Shown here: piece by piece, positions 1 through 7,528 of the stretch
Layout: the number at the start of each line of letters is the position of its first letter
Position numbering within the stretch: the stretch's first letter is position 1
DNA from: Spirochaetales bacterium
GTDB lineage: Bacteria > Spirochaetota > Spirochaetia > ARS1246
Direction of reading: 5' to 3'
DNA: 64,000 nt
Assembly: GCA_002688185.1 (NCBI GenBank)
Contig: NZCE01000008.1
Span: 25,733-89,732 of the forward strand
Position numbers and translations under genes: made by a program
The notes under the pieces: model-generated
What the model was told of the DNA's origin: nothing
What the model saw: only the letters and a program-made list of their open reading frames with translations
The model's database searches: none

Positions 1-810
1 CGAAATATTGAAGTGACAATAAATGGAAGTCCCGCGCGGCTCTCAAAAAGCGTTTACCCGGGTGACCATATTATGGTGGCTTTTACGGAGCCTGAAGCTC
101 CGATGTTTGCACCTGAACCAATGGAACTAGACATTATCTATGAGGATTCAATGATCTTGGTTTTAAACAAGCCTTCTGGAGTGGTAGTTCATCCTGCTGC
201 CGGTAATCATTCCGGGACACTGATCCAGGGAATACTCCACCACTGCCGCGAGGTAATTGACGCCTTTCCTGCTGAAACGCCGCGTCCAGGCGTAGTACAC
301 CGCTTGGACAAAGATACCTCGGGCGTGATTATCGCCGCAAAATCGCCCGAGGTCCAGAGCTTTTTGTCAGGGCAATTCAAAAAGAGAACGGTGTCAAAAA
401 AGTATTATGCGCTGGTAAAAGGTCGAATAGCAAACGGCCGGGGAACAATAAAAACAAAAATCGCTCGAGACCGCCGGCACAGGAAAAAATTCTCCGCAAC
501 GGAGGCACACGGAAAGAACGCAGAGACACTATATAAAGTGTTAAAAAGAATGGAGACCTATACGCTCGTCGCTCTGAAGCCGAAAACCGGAAGGACGCAC
601 CAGCTACGCGTGCATATGGCCCATATTGGACATCCGATCTTTGGGGACGCCAAATACGGCAGAAAAGACCGAAGATTCCCCGCCGCACAGCTTATGCTCC
701 ATTCATATTCTCTCACTATCTGCACACAGGAGAACGAACCTCCCCGAACATTTCGCGCTCCTCTGCCTTCGCATTTCAGAAAATTATTACACCAACTGTT
801 GTCAAAATAG
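1..810 (+). CDS. RluA/RluD-family 23S rRNA pseudouridine synthase (5' partial)
   Basis: Converts specific uridines in structured RNA, usually 23S rRNA, to pseudouridine. The frame is open to the left edge of the window, so the true start is outside; the GTG at 13 lies within the tail of an S4 RNA-binding domain (VTINGSPARLSKS, then PGD) and is not a credible start. The catalytic signature HRLDKDTSG is present, with the catalytic Asp about 99 residues after the GTG, followed by the family motif GRTHQLRVHMAHIGHPI near the C-terminus. About 269 residues are visible, close to the roughly 300-325 usual for RluD. It meets the minus-strand hydrolase tail to tail only 13 bases away. RluD is the likeliest orthologue because of the S4 domain, but RluC cannot be excluded. 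Confidence 0.9.
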   Translation, partial: RNIEVTINGSPARLSKSVYPGDHIMVAFTEPEAPMFAPEPMELDIIYEDSMILVLNKPSGVVVHPAAGNHSGTLIQGILHHCREVIDAFPAETPRPGVVHRLDKDTSGVIIAAKSPEVQSFLSGQFKKRTVSKKYYALVKGRIANGRGTIKTKIARDRRHRKKFSATEAHGKNAETLYKVLKRMETYTLVALKPKTGRTHQLRVHMAHIGHPIFGDAKYGRKDRRFPAAQLMLHSYSLTICTQENEPPRTFRAPLPSHFRKLLHQLLSK

Positions 811-823
811 CACTATCGACGGC

Positions 824-1384
824 TTATAGAAAACGGGGATTGAGGGTGCGCTCAACCTCCAACGTGGACGGGGCACCATGCCCCGGGAAGAGGGAATATT
901 GGTCTTTCAACGCAAAAATCTCCTGGCGAATTTGGTTTATGAGTAATTCTTGGGCATATCCATTGGGCGTAGAGCCAATAGTTCCGGCGCCCATCACATC
1001 ACCGGTAAATAAGCAGTTATCAATCACATAGACTATTGAATCCCTCGAATGTCCTCTCACCGACAACGCTCCGACCGTAAAACCGGACAGCTCGATTGTA
1101 TCGCCACCCGATAGCCTGTTGCACGGGAAGCCCACGATCTGATCCGCGGCGGCATAAATCGTGCAATCATAAATCTTCATTATTGTACGCAATCCGCTAA
1201 CATGACTCGTGTGGCTGTGAGTAAAAAGAATGTCTCGAACGTAATATCCTTTGCCCTCGACTAGGTTTAACAGTGCACCATCCATTACTCCCGGATCGAT
1301 GAGAATTGCATCTCCGCCAGTATCCGGGCCAAGTAAATAGGAATTTGAAAAGCCGGCCACTGAAAAATGGAAAAACACTTTCAT
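824..1384 (-). CDS. Metallo-beta-lactamase-fold hydrolase (glyoxalase II-like)
   Basis: A compact 186-residue protein of the metallo-beta-lactamase fold, probably a cytoplasmic thioester or related hydrolase; the substrate is unknown. Candidate metal ligands in order are H56, H58 and H61 (THSHTSH), H112 (GHSRDS), D129 (FTGDV) and H169 (PGHG). The usual HxHxDH motif has Ser in place of Asp at residue 60, so one ligand of the second metal site is missing. It starts 6 bases after the stop of the pentapeptide-repeat gene on the same strand and the pair is probably co-transcribed. The start at 1384 has a weak purine-rich ribosome site (GAGAGA). Fold assignment is secure; function is not. Confidence 0.82.
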   Translation of the reverse strand: MKVFFHFSVAGFSNSYLLGPDTGGDAILIDPGVMDGALLNLVEGKGYYVRDILFTHSHTSHVSGLRTIMKIYDCTIYAAADQIVGFPCNRLSGGDTIELSGFTVGALSVRGHSRDSIVYVIDNCLFTGDVMGAGTIGSTPNGYAQELLINQIRQEIFALKDQYSLFPGHGAPSTLEVERTLNPRFL

Positions 1385-1390
1385 GCTCTC

Positions 1391-1993
1391 TCAATCCTCG
1401 CCGAAATCGGCGGCCTCATAATTGGAGTACTTAAAAGACACATCGGCACGGCGCGATCCGTTAAACCTCACCTTTTTTAGGTTACAGTCCACAAAAGACG
1501 TCTGCCGCAGCTCCGATCCGCTAAAAGAAGAGAAGTATAAGTCAGATTCCGTGAATGAACTGGAGGTGGCATGAATACCATTGTAATTACAATGCAAAAT
1601 ATCAGATGATGAAAAATCACAGTTGGTGAATCGTGAGCCCGCAAACACCGAATATTTAATATCCGTCTTTTTGAATGCGCAAGAATCAAAAGTGCAGAAA
1701 TCAAAAAAGCACAGCCTAAAGCGGGAGGCGGAAAAATCTACATTTGTAAACGCGCCGCGTGAAAACGAGCATTCAGTGAATTGTCTGTTTCTCAGCACCA
1801 GATCAGATATAGCTGCACCCTGAAAGCACAGATCTAAAACTTCAGTGGTTGACTCAAGCATTATGCAGATTTTTTCAAGCGACTGCTCGGGATTGGCAAC
1901 GTGCTGCATGCAAAGAAGAGCATCGCCGGTCTGGGGACCCGTGAGGGCCGGGTTCCGGCATTGGGCAATCTCGCAGGGCTTCACGCTAAACAC
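1391..1993 (-). CDS. Pentapeptide-repeat protein with N-terminal Cys/His knuckle
   Basis: About 200 residues. From residue 50 on, the chain is built of five-residue repeats of the A(D/N)LXX type with F in the core (for example FTECSFSRGAFTNVDFSASR), expected to form a right-handed quadrilateral beta-helix. Before the repeats lies C7-x4-C12-x15-C28-x2-H31, a plausible zinc site. The start is placed at the GTG at 1993 because GGAGG lies 6 bases upstream (2000-2004 read on the minus strand); an upstream ATG at 2059 has no such site and would precede the likely promoter. It leads a two-gene unit with the downstream hydrolase. Pentapeptide proteins include DNA mimics and topoisomerase protectors, but nothing here shows that role. 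Confidence 0.75.
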   Translation of the reverse strand: MFSVKPCEIAQCRNPALTGPQTGDALLCMQHVANPEQSLEKICIMLESTTEVLDLCFQGAAISDLVLRNRQFTECSFSRGAFTNVDFSASRFRLCFFDFCTFDSCAFKKTDIKYSVFAGSRFTNCDFSSSDILHCNYNGIHATSSSFTESDLYFSSFSGSELRQTSFVDCNLKKVRFNGSRRADVSFKYSNYEAADFGED

Positions 1994-2010
1994 AACCAAC
2001 CTCCGACAGA

Positions 2011-2039
2011 AAAATACATAAAATGAGTTCGCGTTACAA
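2011..2039 (-). promoter_or_regulatory. Candidate promoter of the pentapeptide-repeat/hydrolase pair
   Basis: On the minus strand TTGTAA (2039-2034) and TATTTT (2016-2011) are 17 bases apart. Transcription would begin near 2004, close to the GGAGG that precedes the GTG at 1993, so the leader would be very short. Neither box is consensus, so this is tentative. Confidence 0.35.
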
Positions 2040-2101
2040 GGAGGAGCATATGAGGACATATATCCGAGGTTTCCCGGCGGCCAAGGTCTCCTTTGGCTGT
2101 T

Positions 2102-2123
2102 GGCTCAACGGACTGCTTGAGCC
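2102..2123. promoter_or_regulatory. Perfect 7-bp inverted repeat overlapping a -35 region
   Basis: GGCTCAA at 2102-2108 and TTGAGCC at 2117-2123 are perfect inverted copies with an 8-base spacer. The right arm overlaps the -35 element of the rightward promoter, so it could be an operator for the zinc-ribbon gene, or for both divergent units. No regulator is encoded next to it. Confidence 0.4.
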
Positions 2124-2146
2124 GCCATCGGCACGCATGATATAAT
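2117..2146 (+). promoter_or_regulatory. Promoter giving a probable leaderless mRNA
   Basis: TTGAGC (2117-2122) and a perfect TATAAT (2141-2146) are 18 bases apart. The ATG of the next gene begins only 6 bases after the -10 box, so transcription would start at or within one or two bases of the start codon, and no ribosome-binding site can be in the message. Confidence 0.6.
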
Positions 2147-2152
2147 TTTTAA

Positions 2153-2446
2153 ATGGCGGCGTGTTTCTCCTGCGGATCGGAGCTTGTTTTTGAACGGGTA
2201 TATAGAACTTCGATCTGTCCCGGCTGCGGCAAAGCGGCAAAGGCATGTTTGAATTGCAGATTCTATTCTCAAGGCGCGCAGTGGGATTGCAGGGAGACCA
2301 TAGGAGAGCCTGTGCGGGAAAAGGACAAAGTTAACTTTTGCGATTATTTTTCACTAGACGCTTCGGGTAGTTCCGGACACCGGAATGATAAGCAGAAAAA
2401 AAAGGACGGTGCCCGTAATAATTTTGATGGTCTTTTTAGCGACTAA
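2153..2446 (+). CDS. Small zinc-ribbon protein, function unknown
   Basis: A 97-residue cysteine-rich protein. Cysteines are at 4/7 (CFSC), 22/25 (CPGC), 32/35 (CLNC), 46 and 63 (NFCDYF), enough for two zinc sites: a classical ribbon made by the first two pairs and a second site from the rest. The C-terminal 30 residues are polar and Lys-rich and probably disordered. There is no signal peptide, so it should be cytoplasmic. It starts 6 bases after a perfect -10 box and is the divergent neighbour of another Cys-containing protein. I recognise no named family beyond zinc ribbon. Confidence 0.72.
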   Translation: MAACFSCGSELVFERVYRTSICPGCGKAAKACLNCRFYSQGAQWDCRETIGEPVREKDKVNFCDYFSLDASGSSGHRNDKQKKKDGARNNFDGLFSD

Positions 2447-2642
2447 CGTGCTCAGAAAGCCCCGTTGTGTACCTTGATTCCGGCGTCTAGGGTTTGCCGT
2501 AGGCAAGGTGGGTGGCGGATGCGCGAATTTAGTTTTTCTAGAGGATGATCTGGCGAGGGCTCTTTGCCCCGTCGTACGGATTGTCGATTTGCGGAATTGG
2601 GTGGGAGTGCAGGGCGATTTGGATTTGCTTTCCAAGGACAAC

Positions 2643-3572
2643 TTGAATACAGCAAGGGCAACGGTATTATACGGAATCAATAACCGGTATAAAATTGGTC
2701 TGGATAATCAAACCTTTGAATGCGTAATCAAAGGGAAGGTTCTCAAGGGCACCGGCAAGTCCTACGCGCCACTTGCTCCGGGAGACCAGGTAGGCGTTCA
2801 TTTCGATTCTTCAGGGGCGGTACAAATTGTATCGAGAGGTGAACGCAATACAGAGTTCAGCAGATGGAACAACAAGAGAAAACGGCCTCAGACCATGGCC
2901 GCAAACCTTGATGTAGTGGTATGCATTGCCTCACCTGAGTCTCCGCCTTTCCGTCCTAGGTTTATCGACAGGATTCAGGTTACCTGCGAAATTGAGAAAC
3001 TTCCCCTCGTCGTGATCCTAAACAAAGCTGATTTAGGAGTGTCTCGGACTATAGAAGAGAGACTTCGCGTATTTCAACAAACTGGATGTCAGGTTCTCAA
3101 ATGCTCCGCACGTAATGGGTCCAACATCAACAAGGTGCGGCGCCTAGTGCGGAAAACGCGCTCGGTCTTTGTCGGCCAATCAGGGGTGGGAAAAACTTCT
3201 GTGCTAAACGCGGTGTTACCCGGCTTGAACCGTAAAGTAGGGGAAATATCGAATAAATATAATCGCGGAACCCATACTACGCGACACGGTGTGCTAATTG
3301 ACAATCCGGAAGGCGGCTGGATCGTGGATACTCCGGGCATTCGAGAGTTTGAGATTGTGGAAATTGAATTGTCGGATCTCACTTTTTTTTTCCCTGATCT
3401 ATGCGCCATGAAGGATGACTGCCTTTTGACAAAGTGCACGCACGATCACGAGCCCGGTTGCGCGGTGATGGATGCAGTACAGCGGGGAGATATTCACGTT
3501 GATAGATATGAAAGTTATCTTAGGATCCTCGACTCAATGAGGGCGAGAACGGAACATAATGGACAACCATAG
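2643..3572 (+). CDS. rsgA: Ribosome small-subunit-dependent GTPase A
   Basis: RsgA (YjeQ) is a circularly permuted GTPase that checks late 30S maturation. The order is an OB-fold (about 1-85), G4 NKAD (127-130), G1 GQSGVGKT (178-185), switch region with RGTHTT, G3 DTPG (229-232), and the zinc motif C260-x4-C265-x-H267-x5-C273. The start is placed at TTG 2643, giving 309 residues, because AAGGA lies 4 bases upstream and the family N-terminus (short strand, then NN and a basic OB-fold) begins here. The frame stays open about 135 bases further upstream, but that extension has no family resemblance. A T9 run at 3383-3391 lies inside the gene without breaking the frame. The gene overlaps mutS2 by 14 bases. 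Confidence 0.93.
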   Translation: MNTARATVLYGINNRYKIGLDNQTFECVIKGKVLKGTGKSYAPLAPGDQVGVHFDSSGAVQIVSRGERNTEFSRWNNKRKRPQTMAANLDVVVCIASPESPPFRPRFIDRIQVTCEIEKLPLVVILNKADLGVSRTIEERLRVFQQTGCQVLKCSARNGSNINKVRRLVRKTRSVFVGQSGVGKTSVLNAVLPGLNRKVGEISNKYNRGTHTTRHGVLIDNPEGGWIVDTPGIREFEIVEIELSDLTFFFPDLCAMKDDCLLTKCTHDHEPGCAVMDAVQRGDIHVDRYESYLRILDSMRARTEHNGQP

Positions 3573-5895
3573 CATAGAGCTTCTGGAGTTTGAGCAGATA
3601 CGCGAAAGGGTAGCGGCCAACTGTATTGGGGAGGAGGGAGCCCAACGGATAACACAGCAGAAGTTTTACTCTAATTGGAAGCAGATAAAGCCAGTGTTGG
3701 ATCGTGTCTGGTATCTGAAAAGGTTGTTGGAAGGAAACATTCAATATCCGGACATAGTTCTACCGTCCATCACAAATGCTCTTGAACGGATCAGCAAGGA
3801 AGGAGCGGTCCTTGATCCTGAGCAGATAGTGGCCGTTGCGAAGTTCGTAAAAGGCTGGCGATCGCTTTTCAGGTTTGTCACAAAACCAATGGGAGACGGG
3901 GAGCAGAGCCCGCTTGCAGAGGATTACATTAACTCGCCAGAGTGCGATTCTCTTTCACAATTTGTTTTTTCGTATTTTGAAGAGGACGGTCCAATCCGAG
4001 AGAATCTCCCGGAGCTCAAAGGAATACGGAGGAGAATAAGGAGCGCACAACAGGAGTTGGCAGCCCTCGCAACAGGCTATTTACAGGAGTATGCATCGGC
4101 TTGGCAAACCAATGTACCCACTCAAAAGGACGGCAGACTAGTGCTTCCCCTTAAAACGAGCTCAAAGGGGAAAGTCCGTGGAGTAGTGAGAGAGGTATCC
4201 GCCTCCGGAGCGACGGTTTTTCTTGAGCCATTTGATATTGTTGAAAAGAACAATCAGCTCGCGTTTTTGGACCATGAATATCACATTGAGGTGGCCAAAA
4301 TAGTAAAAAAATGCACGGGCAAGATTCGAGATCATCGCGAGGACCTTCTCTATCTACAAAACATCTCGAGTGATGTTGATGCTCTTTTAGCAAAGGCTCG
4401 ATATGCCCGCCGTCATGGCTGCAACCCGGCGGAACACCATGCACGTGGATTCCGGCTTAGGCGGGCGCGTCATCCGCTTCTTGGTTCAGATGTTGTGCCC
4501 ATCGACGTGGAGCTCCAGGATGATAATCGTATACTTATTGTCACCGGACCAAATGCGGGAGGCAAGACCGTAACTTTGAAAACCGTCGGGCTTTTGGCCC
4601 TTATGAACCAATTTGGCATGTGCATTCCGGCTGATGAGGGATCGGCAATACAGCTCTATGACTATGTGCTCGCCGATATCGGAGATGATCAATCGATACA
4701 AGAATCTCTATCGACTTTCTCCGGACATATGAAAAACATTTCCCGCTTTGTCGGCTCGGCAAGTGGCAATTCCCTAATCCTTCTCGATGAGCTTGGCTCC
4801 GGTACGGATCCCGAGGAAGGTTCGGCATTAGCAATGGCGCTTCTGGATCATTTCCTCGATTGCGGATCGACGTTAATCGCTACAACTCATCACAGCGTTC
4901 TCAAGAATTACGCATTTGCACACAAGGGCGTTGTCAATGCATCAGTAACGTTTGACGCGGAGACCCATCAGCCCACTTTTTCAGTGATTTTAGGGTTGCC
5001 GGGAGAAAGCCACGCCCTCGATATTGCCGAGAGGAGCGGGATGAGCAATAAAATCCTTGCCAAAGCCAGGCATTATATAGAAGACCAGAGCACAGATGTC
5101 GCCCAGATCATCAAAGAAATAACGGAAAAACAGCGCGATTTGCGGGCAAAGGAGACCAAGTTTGAAAAACGACAGGATGGCCTCACAGAACGTGTGCGAG
5201 AGGTAGATTTGCGGTCGTTGAGAATCAAGCAGCGTGAGTATGAGCTTCGCTCACAGGGCTATATGCAATTAACCAAACAGATTCAGGATAGTAGACGTCA
5301 GCTCGAGAACCTTGTCAGAGACTTAAGAGAAGGTGAGCTTACACGAGAGAAAACCAGGGCCGTAAAGGACTTCATTTCAGAAATTGAAGAAGTCGCTGAG
5401 AAGGAGCAGGATGAAATATCTGAAGTAGGAGAAGAATTGCGCACAAATCAGGAGATAAAAGTCGGCGACGAGGTCCTCGTTGGCGCCTCCAGACACCGCG
5501 CAACCGTTCTACGCAACGCCCGGAAGGGATATTGGGTGGTGGCAACGGACAAGATGAAAATCACCGTTCCTGAGACGGATGTACACGGGATAGTAGTAGC
5601 CAAACCACGAGAGAGAAAAATACAGGTGAATTTGCAGACAGAAACTTCCGGCCCTACCTACCACCTTGATCTGCGGGGGTATAGATTGGCAGAGGCCCTG
5701 GAAAGCTTGGACCGCCAAATTGATCGGTCACTTATGACAAACCTTTCTGAGTTTGAGGTCGTCCACGGGCACGGTGAGGGGATATTGAAGCAGGGGATCC
5801 ATGATTATCTTAAAAACCATAGATCGGTCCGTGAATATCACTTTGCCCACCCTGAATCCGGCGGGTTTGGAAAAACTATTGTAAAGCTTGCATAA
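3559..5895 (+). CDS. mutS2: Endonuclease MutS2
   Basis: A 778-residue MutS2. It has the family core and clamp, then the ABC-type ATPase with Walker A GPNAGGKT (330-337) and Walker B LILLDE (about 406-411) followed by GSGTDPEEG. A long coiled coil (about 510-620) follows, and the C-terminal Smr nuclease domain has DLRG near 700 and the HGHGEG loop near 735. It lacks the mismatch-recognition domain of MutS1. The family is linked to suppression of homologous recombination and, in Firmicutes, to rescue of collided ribosomes. The 14-base overlap with rsgA, itself a ribosome-associated GTPase, fits translational coupling. Confidence 0.95.
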   Translation: MDNHSIELLEFEQIRERVAANCIGEEGAQRITQQKFYSNWKQIKPVLDRVWYLKRLLEGNIQYPDIVLPSITNALERISKEGAVLDPEQIVAVAKFVKGWRSLFRFVTKPMGDGEQSPLAEDYINSPECDSLSQFVFSYFEEDGPIRENLPELKGIRRRIRSAQQELAALATGYLQEYASAWQTNVPTQKDGRLVLPLKTSSKGKVRGVVREVSASGATVFLEPFDIVEKNNQLAFLDHEYHIEVAKIVKKCTGKIRDHREDLLYLQNISSDVDALLAKARYARRHGCNPAEHHARGFRLRRARHPLLGSDVVPIDVELQDDNRILIVTGPNAGGKTVTLKTVGLLALMNQFGMCIPADEGSAIQLYDYVLADIGDDQSIQESLSTFSGHMKNISRFVGSASGNSLILLDELGSGTDPEEGSALAMALLDHFLDCGSTLIATTHHSVLKNYAFAHKGVVNASVTFDAETHQPTFSVILGLPGESHALDIAERSGMSNKILAKARHYIEDQSTDVAQIIKEITEKQRDLRAKETKFEKRQDGLTERVREVDLRSLRIKQREYELRSQGYMQLTKQIQDSRRQLENLVRDLREGELTREKTRAVKDFISEIEEVAEKEQDEISEVGEELRTNQEIKVGDEVLVGASRHRATVLRNARKGYWVVATDKMKITVPETDVHGIVVAKPRERKIQVNLQTETSGPTYHLDLRGYRLAEALESLDRQIDRSLMTNLSEFEVVHGHGEGILKQGIHDYLKNHRSVREYHFAHPESGGFGKTIVKLA

Positions 5896-5934
5896 ACCTG
5901 AGGAAGCCGAGGCCAAGGATAAAGAATTTGACGG

Positions 5935-5963
5935 TTGGGCAAAAAGTCAAAAGCAGATATAAT
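5935..5963 (+). promoter_or_regulatory. Promoter giving a probable leaderless mRNA
   Basis: A perfect TATAAT (5958-5963) has a weak -35 (TTGGGC, 5935-5940) 17 bases upstream. The ATG at 5970 is 6 bases after the -10 box, the same arrangement as at 2141. No ribosome site fits between. Confidence 0.5.
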
Positions 5964-5969
5964 CGCGGC

Positions 5970-6593
5970 ATGTATAAGCCGTCTCGCGAGCTGATTATTC
6001 CAGCTGTTGTTATTTTCATATTTTTGCTGTGCTCATGTATCGGCGTTGAGATGCAAGTGGAGCTCAATAAGGATAATAGCGGCAGAATAACGCTGGACTA
6101 CTCCGTGATGCGCGCTCTCATTCATCTGGGCACTATAGACGAAGAAAGACCTTTTTACACAATTCCCATCAGCCGCGAGGACTTTGACCGAGTCGTCGCA
6201 GCCATAGACGGCCTTGATTTGCGGTCCTTCAAAATGGAAGAAGATTCTGCCGAGGTCCACGTTAGTGCCAAGATCGATTTTGATTCTGTAGATGCCCTGT
6301 CGGAGCTATTTCAAAGCACCGGCCCTGGCGCAATTGAAATCACCTCATCCGATGAGCGGACCGTATATCGCCATCAGATTTTTAGCGGGAATCACGTCGA
6401 GCTTGATCCGGATAGCAAGAAAATGATCGAAACTTTTTTTAAGGACTATCACATTCAATATACCCTTAGTACCCCTTTGTCTGTAGTTGCCACGTCCCAC
6501 GGCGAGTTCAGCGATAAAACTGCTACGGCCGTGTTCAATGTTGCGGATGTAACGATTGCAACAGATCCCGTGGTTTGGGAAGTCTCATGGTAG
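5970..6593 (+). CDS. Putative lipoprotein, function unknown
   Basis: About 207 residues from the ATG at 5970, chosen because it places a lipoprotein signal (hydrophobic VVIFIFLLCSC, acylated Cys probably 23) directly at the N-terminus and because the -10 box lies 6 bases upstream; the frame extends a further 42 bases but without a signal-like start. The mature part is acidic, mixed alpha/beta, without a domain I recognise. It would sit in the periplasm or at the cell surface. The next gene starts 6 bases after its stop, so the three small genes here probably form one transcript. Confidence 0.7.
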   Translation: MYKPSRELIIPAVVIFIFLLCSCIGVEMQVELNKDNSGRITLDYSVMRALIHLGTIDEERPFYTIPISREDFDRVVAAIDGLDLRSFKMEEDSAEVHVSAKIDFDSVDALSELFQSTGPGAIEITSSDERTVYRHQIFSGNHVELDPDSKKMIETFFKDYHIQYTLSTPLSVVATSHGEFSDKTATAVFNVADVTIATDPVVWEVSW

Positions 6594-6599
6594 TCGTCC

Positions 6600-7007
6600 A
6601 TGCAAAGTGATCGAATCACCGAGTGGGAAGGCAACTTGAAAAAAGTTTTCGATATGATCGATGATGAGGTCGAGGATAAATTCGGCAGACTTTATCCATT
6701 GCACCCCGCTAGGCCTCCCCGGGGTATGACGGCGAGCCGCGAGCAAGACGGCTTGTTCAATATCGGTGCAAGCTTTTCGGCCGGATTTGGGAGTACCTTT
6801 GGCAGGGGCTACGTAATCGACATAGATATGGTCACACTGCGCAGCGTGCCGGTCACCGTCAAACGTCAGGTTGAAGAAACTGTGGTGAAAAGGCTTCGTG
6901 AAGAACTGCCAAAATACTTTCCAGGCAAGAATCTCCAAGTCCAAAAAGATGGTGAGGTATTCAAAATTTTTGGAGATCTTTCATTTGGGAGAAGTAAACA
7001 GATATGA
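6600..7007 (+). CDS. Conserved-looking hypothetical protein
   Basis: 135 residues, no signal peptide or membrane segment. The central part is Gly/Phe-rich (ASFSAGFGSTFGRGYVIDID), followed by a Val/Arg-rich amphipathic helix and a Lys-rich tail. Its stop overlaps the start of the next gene in an ATGA, so the two should be translationally coupled. I do not recognise the family. Confidence 0.62.
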   Translation: MQSDRITEWEGNLKKVFDMIDDEVEDKFGRLYPLHPARPPRGMTASREQDGLFNIGASFSAGFGSTFGRGYVIDIDMVTLRSVPVTVKRQVEETVVKRLREELPKYFPGKNLQVQKDGEVFKIFGDLSFGRSKQI

Positions 7008-7372
7008 GGGAAAAATATCAGAAATATCTCAAGGTGCTTAAGATAGAACTTGAGGATTTGGAGGAAGATTTGCTGCTGATGGCTAAGATCTATCAGCAAC
7101 GTGAAGCAAATAATGAAATAACGGACTATGTTTTTCTAGAAAATCTTACATTATTGCAGAGCGAAATTTCGGGTATCGAACAGATTCTCAAATCCATCGA
7201 CACGATTGACGTTGACAGTTTCAAAACACTCGATGAAATGGTCGAACATGTCGACGTGGAGTTTAGGGAAAAAACTGAGAAGTCAAACTTCCCGGAAGCG
7301 GTTTATGCGCTGGTAAAACGCAAGCTAAGCAAAGTGTCGGCTTATATTCACAGCGACGACGAAAACTCGTAG
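7004..7372 (+). CDS. Small helical hypothetical protein
   Basis: 122 residues, strongly acidic and Leu/Glu-rich, with heptad-like spacing over residues 1-70 (LKIELEDLEEDLLLMAKIY), predicted all-alpha and probably coiled. It is soluble with no signal. Coupled by a 4-base overlap to the preceding gene, suggesting that the two products work together. No family recognised. Confidence 0.62.
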   Translation: MREKYQKYLKVLKIELEDLEEDLLLMAKIYQQREANNEITDYVFLENLTLLQSEISGIEQILKSIDTIDVDSFKTLDEMVEHVDVEFREKTEKSNFPEAVYALVKRKLSKVSAYIHSDDENS

Positions 7373-7386
7373 CCCACTCGGCATCT

Positions 7387-7464
7387 GGGGGACCTGACAC
7401 GGCGTGCCGTCACGGGACACCGCCGCGGCACACCGTCAAAATCGTTTTGCCGGCCTGCGGTCCC
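7387..7464 (+). other. GC-rich, palindrome-bearing spacer before the V-ATPase operon
   Basis: GGGACC (about 7388-7393) and GGTCCC (7459-7464) could close a long stem. Inside are ACGGC-GT-GCCGT (7399-7410) and further CCG/CGG pairing. There is no U-tract, so it is not a typical terminator. It may be a structured RNA end for the upstream genes or chance GC-rich sequence. Confidence 0.25.
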
Positions 7465-7470
7465 GCGTCC

Positions 7471-7499
7471 TTGATTATCTCCAGATGCTTGGGTATTAT
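7471..7499 (+). promoter_or_regulatory. Promoter of the V-type ATPase operon
   Basis: TTGATT (7471-7476) and TATTAT (7494-7499) have 17-base spacing, placing the start of transcription near 7506. The AGAGGA ribosome site and the ATG at 7529 of the first V-ATPase gene follow. Confidence 0.6.
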
Positions 7500-7528
7500 G
7501 TTGGCACATTGGGACACAAGAGGAATCT

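Noticed and set aside
2508..2642. Upstream extension of rsgA to an ATG at 2508
   Set aside because: The extra 45 residues have no family resemblance, while TTG 2643 has a ribosome site and the normal N-terminus.
3258..3268. Third copy of TATAATCGCGG as a promoter
   Set aside because: It lies inside rsgA and encodes the conserved KYNRG of the switch region; no gene starts after it.
3383..3391. T9 run in rsgA as a frameshift site
   Set aside because: The frame is continuous and all motifs on both sides are in the same frame, so nothing needs explaining.
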